This document shows, piece after piece, positions 32,015 to 39,733 of a DNA stretch of 55,251 bases. Position 1 is the stretch's first letter; each line of letters begins with the position of its first letter. The position numbers and the translations under genes are program-made. Source of the stretch: Propionicimonas sp. GTDB taxonomy: Bacteria; Actinomycetota; Actinomycetes; Propionibacteriales; Propionibacteriaceae. The notes under the pieces are model-generated. The model saw only the letters and a program-made list of their open reading frames with translations, was not told the origin of the DNA and did not search any database. Location: NCBI RefSeq assembly GCF_029975155.1, contig NZ_JARKPQ010000338.1, forward strand, positions 1 through 55,251, written 5' to 3'.

Positions 32015-33202
32015 TTAGGGACGGGTCTCGGTCGCGGCGAGTTCTGCCGCGGGCTCGCGTCCGGGCATGATCCGGGCGATCAGCAGCAGGCCGCTGAGCA
32101 ACACGGCAGGCACGAACATCGTGGCCTGGATGCCGATGGTGCCGACCAGCCAGCCGATCAGGCCCGGGGCGATCAGGAAGGTGGCGTAGCCGAAGGTCAC
32201 GACGACCGCGAGGCCGCGGCCACCGGCGGTGTGTCCGGCGACGGCGTACACCTGCGGGGCGATCATGCCGATGCCGAGGCCCACCAACGACCAGCCGACC
32301 AGCAGCACGGGCAGCCCGCTGCCGAGGGCGGTGACGAGGTAGCCGAGCGCCGAGCAGGCGCCGCCGAAGGTGGTCACGGCGCGCCGGCCGAACCGGACCA
32401 CGAGGAAGTCGCCGAGCAGGCGGATCACCACCATGAACGCCGCGACGCAGGTATAGCCGAGGGCGCCGGTGGTCGGGTCGACGTCCGCGATCTGGGTGAC
32501 GTGCAGGCCGGACCAGTCGTTGGCCGTCCCCTCGCCGAGGCCGAAGGCGATCGCCATCAGGCCCAGCAGGTAGGCCTCGCGCGGGATGGGAGTCTTCGCG
32601 CCGGCCTCGTCGTGGTGGGCGACCACGGCGGTCTCGGGGGTGATCCGCCAGGCCGTCGCCGTGGCGGCGATGCCGAGCACGGCGACCGTCGTGGTCGTGG
32701 TGATCATCGTGGCGACCGGGTCGCGGCCCAGCAGCGGGGCGACCAGGACGAACACGGCCGCACCGACCATGTTGCCCACCGACCACATGCCGTGGAAGAA
32801 GCTCATGATCGGTTTCGGCCGGTGCTGTTCGACTTGCACGCCGATGGCGTTCATGGCCACGTCGATGCCGCCGTTGCCGACGCCGAGCAGCATGCCGGCC
32901 GCGAACGCGAGCGGCAGGGTGGGGGCGAGACCGAGGGCCAGGATCGCCACGATCAGGATCGGCAGCATCGCCAGGCTGACCCGCCGTGCGCCGAAGCGGT
33001 CGGACAGGCGTCCGGACACCTGCATGGACGCGATCGCGGCCAGTCCCATGCAGATGAAGAACACCGAGAGTTGCCAGGCTTCCAGCCCGAACCGCGCCTT
33101 CAGTGTGGGAATCGACGCGGCGTACGCGCCGATGACCAGACCGTTGTAGCCGAACAGGAGGGTGACCGCCGCGGCGGCTGTACGGGACCTGAGAGCGCTC
33201 AC
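32015..33202 (-). CDS. MFS transporter (YbjJ-like)
   Basis: A 395-residue major facilitator with 12 predicted helices. The loop 2-3 motif is GRLSDRFGARRVSLA (residues about 62-76); the N-half SIPTLKARFGLEAWQLSVFF and VGNGGIDVAMNAIGVQVEQH, with FFHGMWSVGNMVGA, match the YbjJ/inner-membrane efflux branch often annotated as sugar or drug transporters. Substrate unknown. GTG 33202 has TAGAGT seven bases upstream (leaderless). Its expression may be linked to the adjacent TetR gene, which lies upstream and reads the same way. Confidence 0.9.
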   Translation of the reverse strand: MSALRSRTAAAAVTLLFGYNGLVIGAYAASIPTLKARFGLEAWQLSVFFICMGLAAIASMQVSGRLSDRFGARRVSLAMLPILIVAILALGLAPTLPLAFAAGMLLGVGNGGIDVAMNAIGVQVEQHRPKPIMSFFHGMWSVGNMVGAAVFVLVAPLLGRDPVATMITTTTTVAVLGIAATATAWRITPETAVVAHHDEAGAKTPIPREAYLLGLMAIAFGLGEGTANDWSGLHVTQIADVDPTTGALGYTCVAAFMVVIRLLGDFLVVRFGRRAVTTFGGACSALGYLVTALGSGLPVLLVGWSLVGLGIGMIAPQVYAVAGHTAGGRGLAVVVTFGYATFLIAPGLIGWLVGTIGIQATMFVPAVLLSGLLLIARIMPGREPAAELAATETRP

Positions 33203-33268
33203 CGCCGGTACTCTACCGCTGCTTTCGCGAACCCCGAACGCCCCACGGCTTTTGGGGTTCGACCGGGC

Positions 33269-33946
33269 TCAGGGCTTGCCGCGGCGGGTGGCGGGAACGT
33301 GCAGCTTCGGGGACGGGTCGAGGTTCCGCATGCCGTGCCAGGCGAGGTTGACCAGGTGAGCCGCGACGACCGGCTTGGCCAGACCCTGCTCGTCCCTGGT
33401 GTCCATCCACCACTGGCCGGCGAGAGCGACCAGACCGACGAGCATCTGCGCGTACAGGGGTGCGGTGGAGGGGTCGAGGCTGCGCTTGGTGAACTCGTCG
33501 GCGAGCAGGTCCTCCACACGCGACGCGATGTCGGAGAGGATCGTGGCGAACGAACCGTCCGGCGAGGTCGCGGACGAGTCCCGGGACAGGATCCGGAAGC
33601 CGTTGGGGTGGTCGTCGATGTAGTCGAGCAGGGCCAGGGTGCCCAGCTCGATCAGTGCCCGCGGCGTGGCCCGCGGCGTGGTGATCGCCGTGCGGATCGC
33701 GTCGTGGAGAGTGCGCACCTCACGGTCGACGACGACGGCGTAGAGGCCCTCCTTGCCGCCGAAGTGCTCGTACACGACCGGCTTGCTCACCCCGGCGTGC
33801 GCCGCGATCTCCTCGACCGAGGTACCCTCCAGGCCGCGCTCGGCAAACAGTGCCCTGGCTACGTCGATCAGCTGCTCGCGCCGCTCCGCGCCAGCCATCC
33901 GGACGCGGCTGCGCCGGGCGCGCGAGGTGACCGGACCAGTGGACAT
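33269..33946 (-). CDS. TetR-family transcriptional regulator (Rv1019-like position)
   Basis: A 225-residue regulator. MAGAERREQLIDVARALFAERGLEGTSVEEIAAHAGVSKPVVYEHFGGKEGLY forms the HTH domain (recognition helix about 50-59). The effector domain includes LALLDYIDDHPNGFRILSRD, resembling the group containing mycobacterial Rv1019 and FasR. In M. tuberculosis Rv1019 lies between glmU and mfd; here it is near glmU. ATG 33946 follows GGGAG; the longer frame upstream runs through a palindromic repeat and is rejected. Targets unknown; the MFS gene downstream is a candidate. Confidence 0.9.
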   Translation of the reverse strand: MSTGPVTSRARRSRVRMAGAERREQLIDVARALFAERGLEGTSVEEIAAHAGVSKPVVYEHFGGKEGLYAVVVDREVRTLHDAIRTAITTPRATPRALIELGTLALLDYIDDHPNGFRILSRDSSATSPDGSFATILSDIASRVEDLLADEFTKRSLDPSTAPLYAQMLVGLVALAGQWWMDTRDEQGLAKPVVAAHLVNLAWHGMRNLDPSPKLHVPATRRGKP

Positions 33947-34042
33947 GCTCCCAAGTCTGGCCCGCGACGGTCGCGTTTGCGAATCTGTCCGCGCCCGGTC
34001 AGACGGGGAAGTCTCCGCGGACGGGCCGGATCCCGTCCCCAT

Positions 34043-34120
34043 CCCGCCGAACGCCTCCGTTCCGGTCAAACGCTCCACCCCCGGGTGTGGCTCTTGACCG
34101 GAACGGAGGCGTTCGGCGGG
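34043..34120. repeat. Perfect inverted repeat with 27-bp arms (family E, copy 1)
   Basis: Arms at 34043-34069 (CCCGCCGAACGCCTCCGTTC..) and 34094-34120 are exact reverse complements, enclosing a 24-bp spacer that itself pairs (CCACCC/GGGTGTGG). It lies between the divergent TetR and tRNA-Gln genes. A second copy with two mismatches is at 53649-53716. Confidence 0.95.
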
Positions 34121-34176
34121 GGAGGGCGTCGCGGGGACGGACCGGCGGCGGCGTGCGGCCTGCCCGTCCGCCCCCG

Positions 34177-34182
34177 TAGAGT
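34177..34182 (+). promoter_or_regulatory. Probable -10 of the tRNA-Gln gene
   Basis: TAGAGT in CCCCGTAGAGTGGACACCGG lies 25 bp before the mature 5' end of tRNA-Gln, giving a short 5' leader for RNase P to remove. No clear -35. Confidence 0.5.
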
Positions 34183-34206
34183 GGACACCGGCCGCGCGGC
34201 GGCCGT

Positions 34207-34285
34207 TCCCCGGTTGGTCTGCCGGCAGGGCCCGCCTGACTTTGAATCAGGATTAGCGACGCAGGTTCGACTCCTGCCCGGGGAG
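34207..34285 (+). tRNA. tRNA-Gln(TTG), somewhat atypical
   Basis: Acceptor TCCCCGG/CCGGGGA, anticodon stem CCTGA/TCAGG with loop CTTTGAA giving anticodon TTG, and T arm GCAGG-TTCGACT-CCTGC are clear. The discriminator is G, as expected for glutamine. The D arm pairs weakly (GGTC/GGCC) and its loop TGCCGGCAG lacks the usual A..GG-TA pattern; the variable loop (ATTAGCGAC) is nine bases, and total length 79 without CCA. It is next to glmU, where actinobacteria often have this tRNA. It is probably functional, but a divergent copy is possible. Confidence 0.8.
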
Positions 34286-34292
34286 CGCGGAG

Positions 34293-34322
34293 CGGTACGG
34301 CCTCCGTTCACTGGGCGTACCG
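34293..34322 (+). terminator. Putative terminator of tRNA-Gln
   Basis: CGGTACG and CGTACCG (7-bp arms, 16-nt loop) follow the tRNA by seven bases, also just before the stop of the convergent lipoprotein gene, so it can serve both. Confidence 0.5.
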
Positions 34323-34332
34323 GCGGAGACGG

Positions 34333-34788
34333 TTATTTGGTGGTGTTGGTGCTGCAGTTGGCGAACGCCAGCTTTCCCTTGGACTTGTTCTTGGCCTTGG
34401 AGACGCCGTTGATGAGAATCTGGCAGGTAACTGTTTGCGACCTCAGGTAGTCCGAGCTGGTCACGGTCAGTGTCGCGATATCGAAGTCGTCGAGCTTTAC
34501 CTTCTTGCTCCAGGCGCCCTTCTTGATCTCGTCCTGGGACATACCGGAGCCGGTGCCCCACGAGACGGACGCCTTACCGGTCGCGGTCACCTTGAAGGTC
34601 GCGGTGATGACGTCCTCTGCTGCCGGCGCCTCGCTGGTCGGCGACGCCTCGTCACTCGGGGGTGCCTCGTTGGTCTGGGCCACGGTCGTCTCTTCGCCCG
34701 TGTTGTCGCCCTTGACCTCACTGGTCGGGGTGGGCCCGCAGCCGGCGAGCAAGGCCGCGGTGGCGAGAGTAGAGAGCAGTCTCTTCAT
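34333..34788 (-). CDS. Small lipoprotein with MmpS-like domain
   Basis: A 151-residue exported lipoprotein. ATG 34788 has AAGGAG upstream; signal peptide MKRLLSTLATAALLAGC with Cys17 as lipidation site. Residues about 18-55 are a Thr/Glu/Pro/Ser linker (EETTVAQTNEAPPSDEASPT). The rest resembles MmpS-type periplasmic domains: VTATGKASVSWGTG, then TVTCQILINGVSKAKNKSKG and a final Cys, probably paired with the first. MmpS partners assist MmpL transporters in mycobacteria, but no MmpL is nearby; many actinobacteria carry orphan forms. Divergent from an XRE regulator. Confidence 0.8.
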   Translation of the reverse strand: MKRLLSTLATAALLAGCGPTPTSEVKGDNTGEETTVAQTNEAPPSDEASPTSEAPAAEDVITATFKVTATGKASVSWGTGSGMSQDEIKKGAWSKKVKLDDFDIATLTVTSSDYLRSQTVTCQILINGVSKAKNKSKGKLAFANCSTNTTK

Positions 34789-34828
34789 GGTTGGTACTCC
34801 TTCTTGATGGTCACTGCTATCGCAGACC

Positions 34829-34848
34829 ATATCGGTAAGACCGGATAT
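34829..34848. promoter_or_regulatory. Candidate operator of the XRE regulator
   Basis: ATATCGGT-aag-ACCGGATAT is a nearly perfect inverted repeat (one unpaired base) located in the AT-rich centre of the divergent region between lipoprotein and XRE genes, next to TATATAGGGT which could be the rightward -10. The position suits autoregulation and control of the lipoprotein gene. Confidence 0.5.
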
Positions 34849-34889
34849 ATAGGGTGTTCTTTGCAAGGCCCGGTCTGGAGCATGGCCGC

Positions 34890-35147
34890 GTGTCGTGGAG
34901 CGAAGCCAGTGCCAGGCGGTTCGGCGTCGCGCTCCGGCGGCTCCGGGAGGAGCGCGGGCTGTCCCAGGAGACACTGGCCTTCCGTGCGGGTGTGACCAAG
35001 AACCAGGTGCAGCTGATCGAGGCCGGGCGTTCGTCCGGACGCAAGGACGCCATCGGTCCGTCCAACCCTCGACTCTCCACTCTCGTCGGTCTGGCCGACG
35101 TCATGGGCATGTCGGTCTCGGCGCTGCTGGCCGAGGCCGGGCTATAG
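34890..35147 (+). CDS. XRE-family helix-turn-helix regulator
   Basis: An 85-residue protein that is little more than one Cro/C1-type HTH: RRLREERGLSQETLAFRAG (helices 1-2), VTKNQVQLIEAGRS (recognition helix), then NPRLSTLVGLADVMGMSVSALL. Start GTG 34890 has GGAG at nine bases; GTG 34854 would add 12 residues. Divergent from the MmpS-like lipoprotein, which it may control through the inverted repeat between them. Confidence 0.85.
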   Translation: MSWSEASARRFGVALRRLREERGLSQETLAFRAGVTKNQVQLIEAGRSSGRKDAIGPSNPRLSTLVGLADVMGMSVSALLAEAGL

Positions 35148-35165
35148 CGCCACTGATTGGCTGAG

Positions 35166-35207
35166 GCTGTGACTTTGCACACCAAAGACGGTGGACGATG
35201 TCACAGC
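35166..35207 (+). terminator. Nested hairpin after the XRE gene
   Basis: GCTGTGAC and GTCACAGC (35166-35173, 35200-35207) enclose a smaller CTTTG-cacac-CAAAG hairpin. It lies 19 bp after the XRE stop and before the glmU promoter, consistent with a terminator; alternatively it is an operator upstream of glmU. Confidence 0.5.
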
Positions 35208-35252
35208 TTCACGCTGGTGGTTCACCCGCCAGCGCTCCCGGCTGGCGGTCGA

Positions 35253-35258
35253 TAGGAT
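35253..35258 (+). promoter_or_regulatory. Probable -10 of the glmU operon
   Basis: TAGGAT in GTCGATAGGATGAGG matches the -10 consensus. Transcription from about 35265 gives an 88-nt leader before GTG 35353 with AGGAG. No -35 is evident. Confidence 0.5.
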
Positions 35259-35352
35259 GAGGCGTCTGCCGAGGCAACGGCCAGACACTCTGCCCGCGCA
35301 TCGCCCGGCCGGCGCCGGGGGAGCCGAGAACCGACCGACACCAGGAGTGCCC

Positions 35353-36828
35353 GTGGCTGATCAGGACGCAGAGAAGCGGGTGGCGGCGGTCGTCATCATG
35401 GCGGCCGGAGCTGGAACCCGAATGAAGTCCGCCATCCCGAAGGTGCTGCACCGGATCGCCGGGAGATCCATGATCGGGCTCGCGATCGACACCGCGGACG
35501 CTCTGTCGCCCGAGCGGCTCGTCGTGGTGGTCGGGCACCAGCGGGAGCTGGTCGCCGAACACCTCGCCGATGTCGCCCCGCACGTCACGGTCGCCGTCCA
35601 GGAGCGGCAGCTGGGCACCGGCGACGCCGTCCGGGCAGGGCTGGCCGCCCTACCCGGCATCGCCGGGGAGATCGTGGTGACCTCCGGCGACGTCCCGCTG
35701 CTCGCTCCCGAGACCCTGCTCGACCTCGTTGCCGCACACCGCGAGGGTGCCAATGCCGTCACCATCCTCACCGCCGTCGTCCCCGATCCGACCGGCTACG
35801 GCCGGGTCATCCGGGACGGGGAGCAGGTCCTGCGGATCGTCGAGCAGTCCGACGCGACGGACGCAGAACTCGACCTCGCGGAGATCAACGCCGGCATCTA
35901 CGTCTTCGACGCCGGCACCCTCACCGAGGGACTGTCTGCGCTGCAGGCCAAGAACGCCCAGGGCGAGCTGTACCTCACCGACGTGATCGCCCACGCCCGC
36001 GACGCCGGGCACCGGGTCGGTGCGCGGGTGGTCGCCGACTACCTGCAGACCGAAGGCGTCAACGACCGGGTGCAGCTGGCCGAGCGCGCCGCGGAACTGA
36101 ACCGGCGCATCCTTACCCGCTGGATGCGCGACGGTGTCACCGTGGTCGACCCGGCCACCACCTGGGTGCACGCGGGGGTCGACCTCGCCGAGGACGTCAC
36201 CCTGCTTCCCGGCACCTCGCTGGAGGGCGCCACATCGGTCGCCCGCGGCGCGACCATTGGGCCGGAGACCACCCTGATCGACGTCGAGGTCGGCGAGAAC
36301 GCGCGCGTGCTGCGCACCCACGCGGAACTCGTCGTGATCGGTCCCGGCGCCACCATCGGGCCGTTCAGCTACCTCCGTCCGGGAACCGAACTCGCCGAGA
36401 ACGTGCACATCGGAGCGTTCGTCGAGACCAAGAAGGCCGTGATCGGCGAGGGCGCCAAGGTGCCGCACCTCACCTACTGCGGGGACGCCGTGGTCGGGGC
36501 GGGCAGCAACATCGGGGCGGGCACGATCTTCGCCAACTACGACGGCATCGGCAAGCACACCTCCACGGTGGGGGAGCACTCCTTCGTCGGCAGCGACTCC
36601 GTACTGGTCGCCCCTGTACACATCGCGGACGGCGCCTACGTCGCGGCCGGCTCGACGATCACCGGCAACGTGGGACCGGGCGAGCTCGCGGTGGCCAGGG
36701 GCCAGCAACGCAACATCCGCGGCTGGGTCGCGCGCAAACGTCCGGGCACCAGGTCGGCGGACGCCGCAGCCGCGGCCCTGGCGAGCACGGAGACCACCGA
36801 GCAGCAGACCGAGGAGGCCGGGGAGTGA
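35353..36828 (+). CDS. glmU: Bifunctional glucosamine-1-phosphate acetyltransferase / UDP-GlcNAc pyrophosphorylase
   Basis: A 491-residue enzyme making UDP-N-acetylglucosamine for peptidoglycan. The N-terminal uridyltransferase has AAGAGTRMKSAIPKVLH (residues about 17-33), QLGTGDAVRAGL, SGDVPLLAPE and EINAGIYVF. The C-terminal left-handed beta helix has hexapeptide repeats (VIGPGATIGPFSYLRPGTEL, GAFVETKKAVIGEGAKVPHL, GAGTIFANYDGIGKH, GSDSVLVAPV) and ends in a disordered Ala/Glu tail. GTG 35353 follows AGGAG with 6-nt spacing. prs follows with a GTGA overlap. Confidence 0.97.
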   Translation: MADQDAEKRVAAVVIMAAGAGTRMKSAIPKVLHRIAGRSMIGLAIDTADALSPERLVVVVGHQRELVAEHLADVAPHVTVAVQERQLGTGDAVRAGLAALPGIAGEIVVTSGDVPLLAPETLLDLVAAHREGANAVTILTAVVPDPTGYGRVIRDGEQVLRIVEQSDATDAELDLAEINAGIYVFDAGTLTEGLSALQAKNAQGELYLTDVIAHARDAGHRVGARVVADYLQTEGVNDRVQLAERAAELNRRILTRWMRDGVTVVDPATTWVHAGVDLAEDVTLLPGTSLEGATSVARGATIGPETTLIDVEVGENARVLRTHAELVVIGPGATIGPFSYLRPGTELAENVHIGAFVETKKAVIGEGAKVPHLTYCGDAVVGAGSNIGAGTIFANYDGIGKHTSTVGEHSFVGSDSVLVAPVHIADGAYVAAGSTITGNVGPGELAVARGQQRNIRGWVARKRPGTRSADAAAAALASTETTEQQTEEAGE

Positions 36829-37802
36829 GCGGCATCAAGCGCCCCACCGAGAAGCACCTGATGGTGTGCACCGGACGGGCCTTCCCCGAGTTGGCGGAGG
36901 AGGTCGCCGCCCTGCTCGGCGTCGGGCTGATCCCGACCAGGGCGCTCACCTACGCCAACTCCGAGATCTACGTCCGCTTCGAGGAGTCGGTGCGCGGCGC
37001 GGACTGCTTCGTGATCCAGTCCCACCCCGCCCCGGTCAACGAGTGGCTGATGGAGCAGCTGATCATGGTGGACGCGCTGAAGCGCGCGTCCGCCCGGCGG
37101 ATCACCGTCGTCTCGCCGTTCTATCCGTACGGCCGCCAGGACAAGAAGCACGCCGGACGCGAACCGATCTCGGCCCGTCTGGTCGCCGATCTCTACAGGG
37201 CCGCCGGCACCAACCGCGTCATGTCCGTGGACCTGCACGCTGCGCAGATCCAGGGCTTCTTCGACGGCCCGGTGGACCACCTGCTCGCCCTGCCCGTGCT
37301 CGCCGACTACGTCAAGGCCAACTACGACACCTCCGAGATGACCATCGTCTCGCCGGACGCCGGCCGGGTGCGGCTGGCCGACATGTGGTCCGACCAGCTC
37401 GGCACGCCGCTGGCGATCATCCACAAGCGGCGCGACCCCAACAAGGCCAACGAGGTGGCGGTCGGCGAGGTCGTCGGCGACGTGGACGGCCGGGTCTGCC
37501 TGCTGGTCGACGACATGATCGACACCGCGGGGACGATCTGCCAGGCGGCGGCCGCGCTGAAGAACTATGGCGCGAAGAAGGTGATCGCCGCGGCCACCCA
37601 CCCGATCCTCTCCGGCCCGGCGCCGCAGCGGCTGAACGAGTCGGACTTCGAGGAGGTCATCGTCACCAACACCCTGCCGATCCCGGACGGGGTGAACATC
37701 CCCAAGCTGACGGTGCTCTCGATGGCGCCGCTGCTCGCCCAGGCGATCCAGGCGGTGTTCGAAGAGGGTTCGGTGGCGTCCCTGTTCAACGGGGCCCACT
37801 GA
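36825..37802 (+). CDS. prs: Ribose-phosphate pyrophosphokinase (PRPP synthetase)
   Basis: A 325-residue enzyme making PRPP for nucleotide, His and Trp synthesis. Motifs: YANSEIYVRFEESVRG, PFYPYGRQDKKHAGREPISA (catalytic loop, residues about 100-118), SPDAGRVRLA, KRRDPNKANE and the PRPP-binding LLVDDMIDTAGT (about 227-238). GTG 36825 overlaps glmU. Length and order match actinobacterial Prs (Rv1017c). Confidence 0.97.
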   Translation: MSGIKRPTEKHLMVCTGRAFPELAEEVAALLGVGLIPTRALTYANSEIYVRFEESVRGADCFVIQSHPAPVNEWLMEQLIMVDALKRASARRITVVSPFYPYGRQDKKHAGREPISARLVADLYRAAGTNRVMSVDLHAAQIQGFFDGPVDHLLALPVLADYVKANYDTSEMTIVSPDAGRVRLADMWSDQLGTPLAIIHKRRDPNKANEVAVGEVVGDVDGRVCLLVDDMIDTAGTICQAAAALKNYGAKKVIAAATHPILSGPAPQRLNESDFEEVIVTNTLPIPDGVNIPKLTVLSMAPLLAQAIQAVFEEGSVASLFNGAH

Positions 37803-38100
37803 GGCGGAGCCACCGATCGAGCGCGTCTCGACAAGCTCGACGAACGGTTACGGATCAGGGTTGAGGCCGGAGAACCTGAGGAGAGGTTGAGGGACGAGCC
37901 GGGCGTCACGAAGGGCTGCGGACCGGACGGTGCCCGAGGAGCCCGGTGCCGACGGATCGATCGCGATTTCTGCCCGGGTCGCGCAGGCGATAAGCTGTCC
38001 GGGTTGCCTCGGCGAGGGGCCATCGGCCCGTGATCGACAAGGCGTGCGCTGGGCGCCGCCGGTCTCCCTCGTCAGGCAGGAATCTGTACGAGGTTGAGGA
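37803..38100 (+). repeat. Repeat-bearing leader region before rplY
   Basis: It begins with GGAGCCACCGATCGAGCGCG, TCTCGACAAGCTCGACGAACGG, TTACGGATC (family B, 37806-37857), then an inverted family D remnant ending in GGGCGTCACGAAGGGC (37903-37918). After about 37920 it is unique sequence with a promoter-like TAAGCT and the rplY leader. No gene is supported. Confidence 0.7.
37991..37996 (+). promoter_or_regulatory. Probable -10 for rplY-pth
   Basis: TAAGCT in GGCGATAAGCTGTCCG fits TANNNT. A start near 38003 leaves a leader of about 105 nt, long enough for feedback control by the L25 protein, though I recognise no defined motif. Confidence 0.4.
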
Positions 38101-38109
38101 GTGACAGCA

Positions 38110-38730
38110 GTGTCTGAGAACAAGATCGCAGCGGAGTCCCGCACCGAATTCGGCAAGGGCGCTGCCCGCCGCACGCGTCGCGCCGGCCTCGTGCCGGCCG
38201 TCCTGTACGGCCACGGCACCGACCCGGTGCATTTGTCGCTGCCCGGCCACGAGGTGCTGCTGGCCCTGCGCGTGGCCAACGCCGTGCTGGAGATCTCGCT
38301 CGACGGCGGCGAGAGCCAGCTGGCGCTGGCCAAGCAGGTGCAGCGGAACCCGATCCGGGGGACCATCGAGCACCTGGACCTGGTCATCGTGCGCCGCGGC
38401 GAGAAGGTCACCGTCGAGGTGCCGCTGGTGGTCGTGGGCGACCACCCGTCCGACCGGATGGTCGTGATGGACCAGCAGAGCATCGCCCTCGAGGTCGAGG
38501 CCACGCAGATCCCGGCCGACATCGAGGTCAGCGTCGCCGGCCTGGAGATCGGTGACACCATCACCGCCAAGGACCTGAAGCTGCCCTCCGGCGCGGTCTT
38601 CTCCGGTGCGCCCGACGACCTGATCCTCTCGATGGCCGCGACTCCGAGCCAGGCCGCGCTGGACGCGGAGCTGGCCGGCACCGTCGAGGGCGACGAGGCC
38701 ACCGAGGCGGAAGCGGCCGAGGAGGCCTGA
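38110..38730 (+). CDS. rplY: 50S ribosomal protein L25 / general stress protein Ctc
   Basis: A 206-residue two-domain L25 (CTC type) binding 5S rRNA. SENKIAAESRTEFGKGAARRTRRAGLVPAVLYGHG is the canonical N-terminus; the L25 fold continues to HLDLVIVRRGEKVTVEVPL and the TL5-type C-terminal domain carries VEATQIPADIEVSVAGLEIG, then an acidic tail (EGDEATEAEAAEEA). Of two close GTGs (38101, 38110) the second has GAGGAG at 8 nt and gives the usual MSE start. pth follows nine bases after the stop. Confidence 0.95.
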   Translation: MSENKIAAESRTEFGKGAARRTRRAGLVPAVLYGHGTDPVHLSLPGHEVLLALRVANAVLEISLDGGESQLALAKQVQRNPIRGTIEHLDLVIVRRGEKVTVEVPLVVVGDHPSDRMVVMDQQSIALEVEATQIPADIEVSVAGLEIGDTITAKDLKLPSGAVFSGAPDDLILSMAATPSQAALDAELAGTVEGDEATEAEAAEEA

Positions 38731-38739
38731 GCCCCGCCC

Positions 38740-39342
38740 ATGTCTACCTGGCTGTTGGTCGGGCTCGGGAATCCGGGCCCGACCTACGCGTCTCATCGGC
38801 ACAACGTCGGCTACCGGGTCGTCGACGAACTCGCCCGGCGTGCCGGCGTCCGGTTCACCGGTGCGGGGCAGCTGCGTGCGGACGTCGCGCAGACCCGGCT
38901 CACCGCAACCGGGGGGATGGGCGGCCTCGGTGCGGAGGCGGAGCAGGTCGTCCTGCTCAAGTCGCGCACCTTCATGAACGAGTCGGGCATCGCGGTGGGC
39001 AAGGCCGCCGGCTACTACCGCGTCCCGGCTGAACAGCTGGTCGTGGTGCACGACGAGCTCGACCTCGACTTCGGCCGGATCCGGCTGAAGTTCGGCGGCG
39101 GCGACAACGGACACAACGGGCTGAAGTCGATCCGGCGCAGCCTGGGCACGGGCGACTTCTTCCGGGCGCGGTTCGGCGTGGGCCGCCCCCCCGGTCGCCA
39201 GGAGCCGGCCGACTACGTGCTGAGCCCTTTCCCCGCCGCGCTCGCCGAGGACGTCGCCGTGGAGGTCTCCCGCTGCGCGGACGCCGTGGAGGCCCTGCTC
39301 ACGCTGGGCCTGGACGAGGCCCAGAGCCGCTTCAACTCCTGA
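38740..39342 (+). CDS. pth: Peptidyl-tRNA hydrolase
   Basis: A 200-residue enzyme recycling peptidyl-tRNAs released from stalled ribosomes. GLGNPGPTYASHRHNVGYRV contains the conserved Asn11 and catalytic His21; LKSRTFMNESG (Asn), VVVHDELDLDFGRIRLKFGGGDNGHNGLKSI (Asp and Asn) and FRARFGVGRPPG follow. Normal length. It ends the glmU-prs-rplY-pth run, with a terminator behind it. Confidence 0.96.
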   Translation: MSTWLLVGLGNPGPTYASHRHNVGYRVVDELARRAGVRFTGAGQLRADVAQTRLTATGGMGGLGAEAEQVVLLKSRTFMNESGIAVGKAAGYYRVPAEQLVVVHDELDLDFGRIRLKFGGGDNGHNGLKSIRRSLGTGDFFRARFGVGRPPGRQEPADYVLSPFPAALAEDVAVEVSRCADAVEALLTLGLDEAQSRFNS

Positions 39343-39354
39343 CTGGTCACAAAG

Positions 39355-39382
39355 CGCCCGGCTCGGATAGGCCGAGCGGGCG
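39355..39382 (+). terminator. Terminator of the rplY-pth unit
   Basis: CGCCCGGCTCGG / CCGAGCGGGCG forms an 11-bp stem with one bulge and a 5-nt loop, 13 bases after the pth stop. Confidence 0.7.
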
Positions 39383-39733
39383 TCGGAGCGCGTCCGCCTG
39401 AACTGTGTTAACGCACGCCCCCGCGACGTTGATCAAGGTTAAGTCGACCAGCGTTTGAACACCGGCCGGGGAATTCATTGATGGTGTGCCCTGACTAGTA
39501 CCGCGACGCGGTGCCGATGAGGCCGTCGATGCTCTTGACCCACCTGCCTCAGCTGTCACAGGGTGCGAAATCCCTTGTCAACGCGCCCTTCAGCCGGCCG
39601 TTCGCGGTCAGAAAAATAATCCGCAAAGTCGCCCCTAAGAGGGACAGATTCGGCATGCGGATTAGGTAATCATGGCCTAAGCTACTTGCAGCGGTTCCCG
39701 GAGGGGTCTGGTTTCACGCGGGAGGGTGTCGTT
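39383..39733 (+). promoter_or_regulatory. Leader/regulatory region of the pilus operon
   Basis: This 350-bp stretch carries no gene and is noticeably AT-richer than its surroundings (for example GAAAAATAATCCGC at 39611 and TTAACGCACG, GGTTAAGTCG). TTGACCC at 39536 and TTGTCAAC at 39577 resemble -35 elements, and CCTAAGCT at 39676 a -10. I cannot fix the promoter. It is also free of the palindromic repeats that crowd other gaps. GGAGGG at 39721-39726 is the ribosome binding site. Confidence 0.45.

Noticed and set aside
33947..34078. Longer start for the TetR gene at 34078
   Set aside because: The extra 44 residues read through half of a perfect palindrome; ATG 33946 has GGGAG.
31976..34450. 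824-codon plus-strand open frame
   Set aside because: It crosses the MFS and TetR genes and the tRNA in antisense, with no recognisable domain.
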